Of a DNA stretch of 64,000 bases, positions 16,369 through 24,818 are shown piece after piece. The notes beneath the pieces are model-generated. The model was not told the DNA's origin. It saw nothing but the letters and a program-made list of their open reading frames with translations, and searched no databases. The stretch is from JAOABP01 sp964590395. Lineage in GTDB: Bacteria > Hydrothermota > Tepidihabitantia > Tepidihabitantales > Tepidihabitantaceae. The stretch is from assembly GCA_964590395.1 (NCBI GenBank), contig CAZPVT010000030.1, positions 1 to 64,000 of the forward strand, given 5' to 3'. The number at the start of each line of letters is the position of its first letter. Positions within the stretch are counted from its first letter, which is position 1. A program made the translations under genes and the position numbers.

Positions 16369-19300
16369 TTACCGCAAGATTATAATTCGGCTGATAACCG
16401 GGGCTTTAGTGGTTTGCAGTTTCAGAAAGTAAATGCCCTGGGCAAGGTTATGCGGATTCCAGGTTAACTGGTGACTGCCCGATAGTTGCGTCTGATCCAG
16501 TAAGGTTGCTATGGTTCTACCGGTGATGTCATGGACAGTGATGCGCACCCGCTGAGCAAATGGTAGATGGTAATGAAGCGTGGTGGTTTGGGTAAATGGG
16601 TTGGGGGAAACCGTCAGGTTGACCGGTTGGACAAAGGTGGGGAAATCGTTATCTATTATTCCTACATTGTTATCATACCATTCTTGAAGCAACCGGCAGG
16701 TATTGAGATAGTTGAGTGAATCGACGCCTGCAATAAAGGCAAACGCGACTCTGTGTCTGTTACCGGGTGCGGGCAAGTCAAAAGGTGAGGTGCTGACCAG
16801 TATCGACCAGTTAAATGGCCGGTTGCTTTGTGGAACGCTAAGCGCACCGGTCAGCGCACGGTACTTTATATCCTCGGTCATTGCGGATTCCGGGTATACA
16901 TAGATTGCGTGGTCAAGACAGGTGAGTTGGGCAGGGGTATTGGGGCTCAGGAGTTTAATACCAAGGTAACGGCGGTTGGCGTTCGCGTTGCGCATAAATG
17001 CGGTGTTGAGGTCTGGAACGGTGAAGGCGAGGTCGTGTAGCCGATCAGTGGGAATGACATCAAAGTCTGCAAATATGCCTGCATAGAGGCTGTTCACTGC
17101 TTCGGAACCAAAGTTATAGATGTCGTAAACGATGACAACCACATTACTTAATTCCGGTTGATCCAATCCTATTGCCCGCTGGTCGACAACGATGTTTTTG
17201 GCGCGTGGATGTGCTAAGTCGCAGAAACTTGCCTGGAGTAGTTGGTCGGCATTCCAGAGGGGCAGGCGGGTGCGGATGCTGTCGTTGAGCAACCAGTCCT
17301 GGTCAAATCCGGTTTGATTATAGAAACGATCAACAATATATTCCGGTGAGTTGCCGAGGACAAAACTGGCAAGGTAGAGTCCACTAGTGTCGGATTTGGG
17401 GTAGCGGAATCCTCTGCCGGCACGGTTTTCTGCCGGGTCGTAGCCGACCGTGCCACGGGCGGTGATGGTTAATGCGCAGGTGCCGGTGTCAATCTCTGCC
17501 CAGACTCTGCCTGGATAACCGATGGGAATGAAGAACCAGTATTGCCACTGATGCTGGTCAGAACTGATAGTTAAAAGTATCTCCGGGCTGGAGCCGGGAA
17601 AAGCCTCAGGCATAGCGTTGATGGTCAGGTCTTCAATGAGTGCCGATTCAGCGGGCGCGATCGTGCCGGCTATGGCTGTGGAGTCGATGATTATGAGTTG
17701 CTGACTGCTGGTCCGGATCAACAGGCGGGTGGTGGTGGCAGGAGCGGTGCCGATATTTTTGATTGTTAGTTTCAAGCGGGCGGTTTCTCCGGGTTCAAGA
17801 ATCCGGTTGGGATTGGACTGGTTGGTGTCGTCGACTTCAAAACGGGTTTTTATTAGCACCGGTTCAGGAGCGCCAGCAGTGATTGTAATGGTTTTAACTG
17901 CGGGTAGATGGTTGTGAGCGGTGGCGGTGATTTTCAGTTCACCGGTTGTGAAGGGGTGGATGTTAAGAGTTGCCTGACCGTTGCCGGTGGTGAAACTGCT
18001 GGTCAGAACTTCGTTTTCTTTATAGGCGGTTATCTGAACACCGGAGGCAGGACGGGAGTTTACCAGCGCGGTTACCGTAACGGTCTGGGCACCGGTGGAA
18101 ATTGTATCCGGTGCAAGCAGTGAGAGGTTAAGTGGGGTGTCGGTCCAGATGTCAACTGTTGGATCACCCAGAAGATTAAACTCGGTCAGACACCAGCGCC
18201 AGAGCGAGGAGTAAATTGCCGAAGGGGTGTACTCCTCTCTTGAGCGGTTGTGGCAGGGTCCGAGATGGAATTCACCACGGTTAAAGAGATAGTCATAGAA
18301 GCGCACGCACAGTTTTTCTGACGGTCCCATTGCTGGTGGTGTGCCCCAGCCGTACCTTGAGTTCATCATCACACCAATGGCACCGGCATTGGGACAGTTA
18401 AGTGCAATCTCGGCAAGGCAGTCTTCTGCTTCAAAGTTACCAGGATTGCAGGCAAGGGAGGTGATTACAGTCAGACGGTTTTGATTCTGCTGGTTGCCGG
18501 CAAAATTGCTGGTATAGATGGGCGTGCCGTCTTCGTCATATACGCCCGCTTCGTTGCCATGACCTGCCGGGTCAAAGATCAGAAAACCGAGGTCAAAAGA
18601 GTCAGCAACAATCCGGGCATTACGGGGATTTTCCATCTTGCGGTCCACCCAGTCATAAGGGGTGATTTCCGCAATGGAGTCGTTGACAAATTTGCCGTGA
18701 TAACCGATATCCCGCCAGAGCCAGCCTGATGGCAACAGGGAACGTTTGATATACTCTGACACCGGACTGTTTTCAAAAGCCCGGACTTTGTTGATAAAAT
18801 TTACTACTTGGGTTTGGTTGTCGAACGAAGCCCTGCTGACAAAGACATCCGCATACAGGTCAACCGAATCCGCCATCTCACCGAACAGGTTATTACGATT
18901 GGAATCCCAGGAGTAGTCAAGGTCGCCGTAATACAGATCAGTGGGAATCGAACCCATTTCATTGCCGACATAAACCCGGATTTGACGGGATGGGACCTGG
19001 CGGTTATCACCGGCTAAAAGTATCGAGGTAACGCCCCGGTTGTAGAAATAGTCGATGATGTGGTTGCGGATTTTTTCCTGCAGGTCTCTGCCCGGATAAT
19101 TGCGTTCAATCCAGTCGGTGGTCCGGATCTCGGTTTTTAGCCCGCGGGATTTTTTATATTCCTGATAAGGGATAAGCCAGGAAGCGAGGTCAGGGCTGGT
19201 GATGATCAGGTAGTTAATTTCGGTTTGGTCAGCTTCTGCGATTGGCGGTGCGAATGCGGTGAGTTGCACCGGGTTGATTACCAGTGGTTTCAAACTACGG

Positions 19301-19872
19301 AGCAATTGGTTGCGCTGAAAAGGAGTCAGGTAAACTGGTGGTGCGGTATCAGAGTCGTAAGTGATGGTGATCTTAAGTTGGCTATGAAATAAGAGACGTT
19401 TAGTAAGCGGATAATAGGTGAAAGGACAGAGAAGCAGTCCCACTAACCGGAACCCCCCGGCACTGCCTGAAGAGTATTGGAGCAGGGGTTGAGCAGGATA
19501 TGGGTGGGGCGAGTGGTAAATCTGACTGTCAGGTGGAACAAAATCAGGGATAGTTTTACTGGAGATCGGCACCGGTAATTGACCGGGCAGGATGTTTAAC
19601 CCCGGTTTGAGTTCCTGACTTGCAACCGGTTCAACTTTAACGTCGGTAACCCGGGCATTGGCGGGAATTACCATTGTGGCATTGATCAATGGTAGAAAAG
19701 GTTTGCCCGGTTCTGTGATAAAAACCCCATTTTCCAGTGTTACCACATCATAATTATGATACTGATTGATACTTAAACTGCCAGACTGGATATTGACAGT
19801 CGCGGTAACCGCACCGGCAAATCCGTTTGTCAGTAGAATAACAAAAAACAGCATTAATCTTTTCATCTTCAC
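16369..19872 (-). CDS. Gingipain-like C25 cysteine protease with Por-type sorting domain
   Basis: This large exported protein (1167 residues) has an N-terminal signal peptide (LMLFFVILLTNGFAGA), a propeptide-like region, and a gingipain (C25) catalytic domain. Its His and Cys lie in PAGHGNEAG (about 437) and TSLACNPGNF (about 475). Ig-like domains follow (VTVTALVNSRPASGVQITAY; an NPNRILEPGETARLKL 'CARDB-like' segment), then a C-terminal secretion tail (VSPNPFTQTTTL...ITVHDITGRTIATLL...GIYFLKLQTTKAPVISRIIILR). Domain layout and length match a second protease at 24819-28385. Extracellular proteolysis, probably feeding peptides to the cell, is inferred from the family. Confidence 0.85.
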   Translation of the reverse strand: MKMKRLMLFFVILLTNGFAGAVTATVNIQSGSLSINQYHNYDVVTLENGVFITEPGKPFLPLINATMVIPANARVTDVKVEPVASQELKPGLNILPGQLPVPISSKTIPDFVPPDSQIYHSPHPYPAQPLLQYSSGSAGGFRLVGLLLCPFTYYPLTKRLLFHSQLKITITYDSDTAPPVYLTPFQRNQLLRSLKPLVINPVQLTAFAPPIAEADQTEINYLIITSPDLASWLIPYQEYKKSRGLKTEIRTTDWIERNYPGRDLQEKIRNHIIDYFYNRGVTSILLAGDNRQVPSRQIRVYVGNEMGSIPTDLYYGDLDYSWDSNRNNLFGEMADSVDLYADVFVSRASFDNQTQVVNFINKVRAFENSPVSEYIKRSLLPSGWLWRDIGYHGKFVNDSIAEITPYDWVDRKMENPRNARIVADSFDLGFLIFDPAGHGNEAGVYDEDGTPIYTSNFAGNQQNQNRLTVITSLACNPGNFEAEDCLAEIALNCPNAGAIGVMMNSRYGWGTPPAMGPSEKLCVRFYDYLFNRGEFHLGPCHNRSREEYTPSAIYSSLWRWCLTEFNLLGDPTVDIWTDTPLNLSLLAPDTISTGAQTVTVTALVNSRPASGVQITAYKENEVLTSSFTTGNGQATLNIHPFTTGELKITATAHNHLPAVKTITITAGAPEPVLIKTRFEVDDTNQSNPNRILEPGETARLKLTIKNIGTAPATTTRLLIRTSSQQLIIIDSTAIAGTIAPAESALIEDLTINAMPEAFPGSSPEILLTISSDQHQWQYWFFIPIGYPGRVWAEIDTGTCALTITARGTVGYDPAENRAGRGFRYPKSDTSGLYLASFVLGNSPEYIVDRFYNQTGFDQDWLLNDSIRTRLPLWNADQLLQASFCDLAHPRAKNIVVDQRAIGLDQPELSNVVVIVYDIYNFGSEAVNSLYAGIFADFDVIPTDRLHDLAFTVPDLNTAFMRNANANRRYLGIKLLSPNTPAQLTCLDHAIYVYPESAMTEDIKYRALTGALSVPQSNRPFNWSILVSTSPFDLPAPGNRHRVAFAFIAGVDSLNYLNTCRLLQEWYDNNVGIIDNDFPTFVQPVNLTVSPNPFTQTTTLHYHLPFAQRVRITVHDITGRTIATLLDQTQLSGSHQLTWNPHNLAQGIYFLKLQTTKAPVISRIIILR

Positions 19873-19946
19873 CTATCCTTTTGGTTATACTTATATGGAA
19901 TTATTTTAAATAAATTTCTGTCCGACGCAATAAACTGCGCGGTTAG

Positions 19947-20699
19947 TTACTCTTCTTGTTCCTCTTTTGGTTTTGTTTCTTCTTCAGGTGTGGGGATTTG
20001 CAGTTCCATTTTGCCTTTAAATGCGCCCTTTTTCTGTCGGCTGAAGCCGCCAAACAGGAGATTGAAACTTAACCAGGGGTTTGTCTTTGCCATCTCCGGT
20101 CCCCGTGCAAGATTACCCCGGTCAGCAAACTCCCATTTACCACCTAACGGGCCAAGGTTATAACCGGCACGAATCTCCACGCCGACAAAGGAGATGGGGA
20201 TGACAAAGGTAATTTGGGGATTAATATTGAAGCCAGAAAAGTTCACAGTTGAGGTTCGTCCTGGATTCTTAAGTAGACTGTCAAAGTTGGGGACGGTCTG
20301 GTTATCAGGACCAAGGGTGATTGAGTAGCCACCACCACCGATGCCGATACCCGGAATAATCAGCAGATGCTTCAGGTCAACAACCGCATATCCGGTGCGA
20401 AACTCACCACCGCCGTAATTTACCTCACAAAAAAGATTCAATGATTCAGAAGTAACGGACTGAGTTCCGCCCCAGCCTGCACCACCGATCAGCACACGGT
20501 TAGCCAGCAGATAACCACCACCGCCAAACAACCAGTGCTGGGAGGAGAGTTTAGTTACTCCGTTTCTTGTAAATATCTCATTAATCTTTTCATAATCAAT
20601 CAAAGCAACGCTTGGACCAAAGCAACCATAACCACCGGATGTGCCGCGGGCAAAAAGTATGGTTGCTATCAATGCCGACACCACAATTACTCTTTTCAT
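19947..20699 (-). CDS. Exported glycine-rich protein, probably outer membrane or surface
   Basis: The 250-residue protein has a signal peptide (MKRVIVVSALIATILFARG) and a glycine-rich body with alternating hydrophobic strands (GGGGYLLANRVLIGGAGWGG, IIPGIGIGGGGYSITLG, ITFVIPISFVGVEIRAGYNLGPLGG), the look of a small beta-barrel. It ends in a charged tail rich in Glu, Lys and Pro. I do not recognise a named family. AAAGGAGG precedes the ATG and a strong promoter lies upstream. The downstream neighbour on the same strand is the gingipain-like protease; the 74-base gap shows no clear terminator. Confidence 0.65.
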   Translation of the reverse strand: MKRVIVVSALIATILFARGTSGGYGCFGPSVALIDYEKINEIFTRNGVTKLSSQHWLFGGGGYLLANRVLIGGAGWGGTQSVTSESLNLFCEVNYGGGEFRTGYAVVDLKHLLIIPGIGIGGGGYSITLGPDNQTVPNFDSLLKNPGRTSTVNFSGFNINPQITFVIPISFVGVEIRAGYNLGPLGGKWEFADRGNLARGPEMAKTNPWLSFNLLFGGFSRQKKGAFKGKMELQIPTPEEETKPKEEQEE

Positions 20700-20731
20700 A
20701 CGCCTCCTTTATTTTTCAAACATAGCAGTAG

Positions 20732-20760
20732 ATATTAACCGATAGAATTATTTGTGTCAA
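20732..20760 (-). promoter_or_regulatory. Promoter of the glycine-rich exported protein
   Basis: Minus strand: TTGACA (20755-20760), 17 bases, TAATAT (20732-20737). This is close to the consensus with ideal spacing, 32 bases before the start codon. Confidence 0.65.
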
Positions 20761-21367
20761 GTACGGGAAGGTTTAATACGATTCATATATATGACAATTA
20801 ACAAACGGTTGCCGGCTGAGTCAATTTTGTTTCTGCCACCATAGCGATTAGCATCAGTAAAACCCCGGATGAGACTATCAGCCATACCGTACCGATAAGC
20901 CTAACCCTGAGCCAACCGCTAACCATTTTTCAAATCCTGATCGAAACCCTGACCCATGCCCAAAGCCAAACCACTACATAAACCCAATAGAACACCAATC
21001 CTATTACCATAATCATTACACTGCTAAATACCTATTTTATAGCCCAGCCCAAAATCCTCTTGGATACCGTCCCCGATACTGCCCCGGGGGCAGAAATCAA
21101 TCTCTGTTCAAGATGATAAGACACGACATTTCAAATAGTTAACCGCAAATTAACCATTAGGATAAAATTTTCCTGTTAATCCCTGCCCATTTTGGGAGGG
21201 CTTATTATAATATACACAAAAAGACAGACAGAAGGGAGAAAAACTTCTCTCCTTTGGTCAGGGAGGAGCCGGATAGGGGATGGTGATAGGGTCAGTTTAT
21301 TGTGCGGTTGTCAGTGGTGTAATGTTATCGATGCCTGACGAGTTCGCTGTCAGTCAGTATGCAATGC
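20761..21367. other. Long non-coding region with G-poor repetitive tract and palindromic motif
   Basis: No convincing gene was found here. From about 20895 to 21060 the plus strand is strongly C-rich and G-poor, with recurring AACCCTGA, AACCC and CCAA-type words. It runs into GGATACCGTCCCCGATACTG and then the palindrome TGCCCCGGGGGCA (21080-21092). The same end motif occurs in opposite orientation at 62320-62350. Further on there is an imperfect hairpin CCCTGCCC-ATTTT-GGGAGGG (21181-21200) and a TATAAT at 21206-21211. It lies upstream of the EF-G paralogue. Confidence 0.55.
21062..21100 (+). repeat. Dispersed palindrome-containing repeat, copy A
   Basis: About 36 bases with a perfect odd-length palindrome (TGCCCC-G-GGGGCA). 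It aligns to the reverse complement of 62314-62350 with about five mismatches, the palindrome being identical. Two copies in one window, each at the end of a C-rich tract. Confidence 0.6.
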
Positions 21368-21395
21368 TTGACTGTTTTATATATCTGGTTATATT
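21368..21395 (+). promoter_or_regulatory. Probable promoter of the EF-G paralogue
   Basis: TTGACT (21368-21373), 16 bases, TATATT (21390-21395). A second -10-like TATAAT (21403-21408) lacks a well-spaced -35. The leader is about 25 bases and includes AGGAGG. Confidence 0.5.
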
Positions 21396-21428
21396 CAAAA
21401 GTTATAATTTAAAATTTTTCAGGAGGAA

Positions 21429-23510
21429 ATGGTGAAAGAGTATAAGACACAGGAGATTAGAAATCTCGGTTTTTTGGGCCATGGCGGTGCAGGAAAAACA
21501 TCGCTTTGCGATTCTTTGCTTTATACGATGAGGCAGAATACCCGGCTGGGTTCGGTTGATGCCGGGACTTCACTTTTTGATTATGATGACGATGAGATTG
21601 TCCGCAAGATCAGTATCAATTTGGCGCTTGGTTATGGTGAATACCGGAATACATTGATCAATCTGGTTGATGCGCCGGGTTATGCCGATTTCTGGGGCAA
21701 TGTGATTTCCGCGGTGCGGGCGATTGATGCCGGAATTTTGGTGATCGACGCTTCCTCCGGAGTTGAGGTTGGTACCGAACTTGCCTGGCGGAAACTGGAG
21801 GAGGCAAATTTACCCCGGGCGTTGTTTATCAACAAACTGACTAAAGAGAATACCAGTTTTGATAACATTGCCGAGGAGGCAAGAAAGATTTTTGGTTCTA
21901 AGGTAACTGCGGTTTATTTGCCAATTGGTAAAGAATCGGGGTTAAAGGGAGCGGTTGACCTGCTCAGTGACAAGGCGTTTATTTACGAGAATGGAGTGCG
22001 TAAGGAGATACCAGTTCCAGGAGATATGCAGGAGCAGATCCAGCATTGGAAGGAGCGATTGATCGAAACCGCAGCAGAGGTTGATGAGTCATTGATGGAG
22101 AAGTTTCTTGAAGGTCAGGAGATTACTCCAGATGAGATGCGCAAGGCGGTGCGAAAAGGGATTAAGGCGGGGCAGGTGTATCCGCTTTTGGGTGGTGATG
22201 CATTGACGCAGGTCGGGGTGGATCTGATTCTGGAACTGGCGATAGATGTACTACCCAGCCCGGCAGAGATGCCCGCGGTTAAAGGCGTGGTGCCGAGCAC
22301 TGGCGAGGAGAAGGAGCTAGGTGCGGAGCTGGATGGTCCAGTCTGTGCGCTGGTTTTCAAAACTATTTCGGAGGCGCATTTAGGTGATATGCATTATGTG
22401 CGGGTGTTCCGGGGGAGATTGGAACCGGGTATGGTGGTCATCAACGGCACCACACAGCGTGAGGAGAAGATCAATCAGATTTACATTATCAAGGGGAAAG
22501 ACCGCAGTGAGATTGGTAAACTGACAGCCGGTATGCTGGGTGCGCTGGTAAAACTGAAAGAGACCCATACCGGTGATACCTTGGCTGATAAGCGGGAGCC
22601 GATAAGACTGGCGCCGATTGAGTTTCCCAACCCTTCAATCTCAGTGGCGATTGTTCCGCAGAGCAAGGGCGATGAGGAGCGGGTTTCCAATGGTCTTGCC
22701 CGTCTGCACGAGGAGGACCCGACATTCTCCTATGAGTATAATGCGGAGTTGGGTCAGCAGATTATCAGCGGGATGGGTGAACTGCATCTGGATGTGATCA
22801 TCGGCAGACTGAAGCGCCGATTTGATGTTAATGTCGATTTGGTGAAGCCAAGAATTCCTTATCGGGAGACGATCACAAAGAAGGCAGAGGCGCAGGGTAA
22901 GCATAAGAAGCAGACCGGAGGTAGAGGTCAGTACGGCGATGTCTGGTTGCGCATCGAGCCGTTGTCCAGGGGAACCGGTTTTCAGTTCGTGGACGAGATT
23001 TATGGCGGTGCGATACCTGGGAAGTATATCCCATCAGTTGAAAAAGGCGTGATTGAGGCGATGGAAAAGGGGATCCTGGCAGGTTACCGGATGATGGATA
23101 TTAAGGCAACAGTATACGACGGCTCATATCATGAGGTGGACTCTTCAGATATAGCATTTAAGATTGCTGCGGGCTTAGCGTTCAAAAATGCTTGCGAGAA
23201 AGCCGGGGTGGTGCTTTTAGAGCCGATAATGAATGTAGGGATAACCGTGCCAGATCGATTTACTGGCGATGTAATGGGGGACCTAAACGCCCGCCGGGGC
23301 AGGATTATGGGTATGGAGGCACAGGGCGGATTGCAGGTGATCAAGGCACAGGTACCGCTCGCGGAGATGTATAAGTATTCCAACAGTCTGCGCTCAATGA
23401 CTCAGGGGAGAGGTTTTTTTACGATGGAGTTTGACCATTATGAGGAGGTGCCGCGGGAGATTGCCCAGAAGATTATTGAAGAGGCAAAGCGCAATAGAGA
23501 GGAGAAGTAG
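21429..23510 (+). CDS. Elongation factor G paralogue (EF-G-like GTPase)
   Basis: The 693-residue protein has full EF-G architecture: GTPase domain (GHGGAGKT 17-24; DAPGYADF 81-88), domain II, and III-V with GQQIISGMGELHLDVIIGRL and the domain IV loop GGRGQYGDVW. It differs from canonical EF-G: G3 is DAPGYADF rather than DTPGHVDF, and the guanine-specifying NKxD motif reads NKLT (135-138), with Thr for Asp. It belongs with the EF-G-2/FusA2-like group, of which some members act in ribosome recycling or stress; the exact role is unknown. AGGAGG is only two bases from ATG 21429 but five from GTG 21432, so the true start may be the GTG. Confidence 0.82.
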   Translation: MVKEYKTQEIRNLGFLGHGGAGKTSLCDSLLYTMRQNTRLGSVDAGTSLFDYDDDEIVRKISINLALGYGEYRNTLINLVDAPGYADFWGNVISAVRAIDAGILVIDASSGVEVGTELAWRKLEEANLPRALFINKLTKENTSFDNIAEEARKIFGSKVTAVYLPIGKESGLKGAVDLLSDKAFIYENGVRKEIPVPGDMQEQIQHWKERLIETAAEVDESLMEKFLEGQEITPDEMRKAVRKGIKAGQVYPLLGGDALTQVGVDLILELAIDVLPSPAEMPAVKGVVPSTGEEKELGAELDGPVCALVFKTISEAHLGDMHYVRVFRGRLEPGMVVINGTTQREEKINQIYIIKGKDRSEIGKLTAGMLGALVKLKETHTGDTLADKREPIRLAPIEFPNPSISVAIVPQSKGDEERVSNGLARLHEEDPTFSYEYNAELGQQIISGMGELHLDVIIGRLKRRFDVNVDLVKPRIPYRETITKKAEAQGKHKKQTGGRGQYGDVWLRIEPLSRGTGFQFVDEIYGGAIPGKYIPSVEKGVIEAMEKGILAGYRMMDIKATVYDGSYHEVDSSDIAFKIAAGLAFKNACEKAGVVLLEPIMNVGITVPDRFTGDVMGDLNARRGRIMGMEAQGGLQVIKAQVPLAEMYKYSNSLRSMTQGRGFFTMEFDHYEEVPREIAQKIIEEAKRNREEK

Positions 23511-23531
23511 TTTTAGTGCCGGTAATCCGGG

Positions 23532-24200
23532 CTAATATATTTCATACCAGGTTCGGCGTCTGATCCGGTTGCGGATCAGAAGTCCGCATAGTGCACCAGT
23601 AATAAAGCCACCGATGTGGACAAAATAGGCGATGCCACCACCTGTGCCCGGGGCGGAAGAACAGCCGTATAGCAGTTGAAAGATGATCCAGAAACCCAAG
23701 AGGATTGAGGCGGGTAAATAGACCATCCGGATGAAGATGAAAAACGGGATGAGAGTTAAGATCTGGGCACGGGGATAGAGGACGAAATAGGCGCCCATAA
23801 TACCGGAAATTGCGCCCGAGGCACCAATGGTCGGAATGGTAGAGTAGGGGGCAACGAAAATCTGGAGCAGACTGCCGGCGATACCGGAGGCAAAATACAC
23901 CAGAGGGTAAAAGATATGGCCAAAGGCGTCTTCAACATTGTCCCCGAATATGTAGAGATAGAGCATATTGCCGAGGAAATGGAACCACCCGCCGTGCAGA
24001 AACATCGAACTAAAAAGTGTCTCCAATCGTTCACCCTGAATTATCCGCGCCGGTATCATTCCGTATTTTCTGATCAAAAGTTCAAACTCCTCAGGTGAAC
24101 GGGTGAACTGCAGAAACCATCCAACTGCGCAGGCAGAGATCAGCAGGTAGTTAGTCCAGGGACGGCGGCTGGATTTTATGTCGTCGGAAAGGGGTATCAT
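23532..24200 (-). CDS. Rhomboid-family intramembrane serine protease
   Basis: This 222-residue membrane protein has six to seven hydrophobic segments. It carries the rhomboid marks: SMFLHGGWFHFLGNMLYLYIFG (L1 and TM2 region), the catalytic serine in IGASGAISG (about 140-148) and the catalytic histidine in HIGGFITG (about 195). Rhomboids cut substrate transmembrane helices inside the membrane; the substrate is unknown. The ATG overlaps the IspF stop by four bases, so the two genes form an operon. Confidence 0.9.
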   Translation of the reverse strand: MIPLSDDIKSSRRPWTNYLLISACAVGWFLQFTRSPEEFELLIRKYGMIPARIIQGERLETLFSSMFLHGGWFHFLGNMLYLYIFGDNVEDAFGHIFYPLVYFASGIAGSLLQIFVAPYSTIPTIGASGAISGIMGAYFVLYPRAQILTLIPFFIFIRMVYLPASILLGFWIIFQLLYGCSSAPGTGGGIAYFVHIGGFITGALCGLLIRNRIRRRTWYEIY

Positions 24201-24688
24201 TGGGTGACGAGTAGAACCGTAACCAGTGCGGTAATGCTTTTTTGGGGTAGGGCAAGGCGTGTGCCCTCGGTGGTCTTGGCTTTAATGCCAATCAGGTCGT
24301 CAGGGATTTTTGTTAACCGCGCCAGACTTTTTCTGATTTCCGGTACATAAGGGCTGAGTTTTGGCAGATCGCAGACTAAGATGGCATCAATTTGGGCAAT
24401 TCGGTAGCCAGCGCGGGTAATTTGGGCTAAAACGGTTTTGAATAGTTCCCGGCTGTCAGCATTATGGTATTTCGGATCTGTGTCTGGGAACTGAGTGCCG
24501 ATGTCAGGTAGACCAAGGGTACCGCAGAGCGCATCGATCAGGGCATGAATTAAGACATCAGCATCAGAATGTCCGTCCAGTCCCAGGGTAAAGGGAATTC
24601 TGACGCCACCGAGCAGGAGTTGGCGTCCTTTTTTCAGTTGGTGGGCATCTAAACCAATGCCAATTCTAAACGGTATATTACCCTTCAA
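24197..24688 (-). CDS. ispF: 2-C-methyl-D-erythritol 2,4-cyclodiphosphate synthase
   Basis: IspF of the MEP isoprenoid pathway, which converts CDP-ME-2-phosphate to MEcPP. The metal-binding Asp and His of GLDAHQ, the GHSDADVLIHALIDALCG signature, DIGTQFPDTDP and the C-terminal KAKTTEG block are all present. The start is uncertain: the frame is open to a TTG at 24712, but a good promoter has its -10 box at 24698-24703, inside that extension. I therefore prefer the TTG at 24688 (giving MKGNIPFRIGIGLDAH), which would be leaderless. No ispD is adjacent. It is followed by the rhomboid gene with a 4-base overlap. Confidence 0.92.
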   Translation of the reverse strand: MKGNIPFRIGIGLDAHQLKKGRQLLLGGVRIPFTLGLDGHSDADVLIHALIDALCGTLGLPDIGTQFPDTDPKYHNADSRELFKTVLAQITRAGYRIAQIDAILVCDLPKLSPYVPEIRKSLARLTKIPDDLIGIKAKTTEGTRLALPQKSITALVTVLLVTQ

Positions 24689-24697
24689 GTTACGGTT

Positions 24698-24725
24698 ATT
24701 GTAACCAGTCAAGATTACAGGTCAA
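24698..24725 (-). promoter_or_regulatory. Promoter of ispF-rhomboid
   Basis: Minus strand: TTGACC (24720-24725), 16 bases, TACAAT (24698-24703). Initiation near 24691 would place the start codon TTG 24688 almost at the mRNA 5' end. Confidence 0.5.
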
Positions 24726-24757
24726 TATTCACAGGTACAGTTGAGTAAGGCTATTGC

Positions 24758-24785
24758 TTGACCGGTAGATTTAGTACTTTATACT
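24758..24785 (+). promoter_or_regulatory. Promoter of the second gingipain-like protease
   Basis: TTGACC (24758-24763), 16 bases, TATACT (24780-24785). A leader of about 27 bases containing AGGAGG precedes ATG 24819. It is divergent from the ispF promoter. Confidence 0.6.
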
Positions 24786-24818
24786 TATTCTATTGAGCAA
24801 TTAAACAGGAGGTATTTA

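Noticed and set aside
21181..21211. Hairpin plus TATAAT as a riboswitch or second promoter
   Set aside because: The stem has a bulge, no -35 is spaced to the TATAAT, and no known riboswitch core was recognised.
23511..23531. Possible bidirectional terminator (GTGCCGG-TAAT-CCGGGC) between convergent genes
   Set aside because: Only four to five pairs with a bulge and no T-tract; too weak to call.
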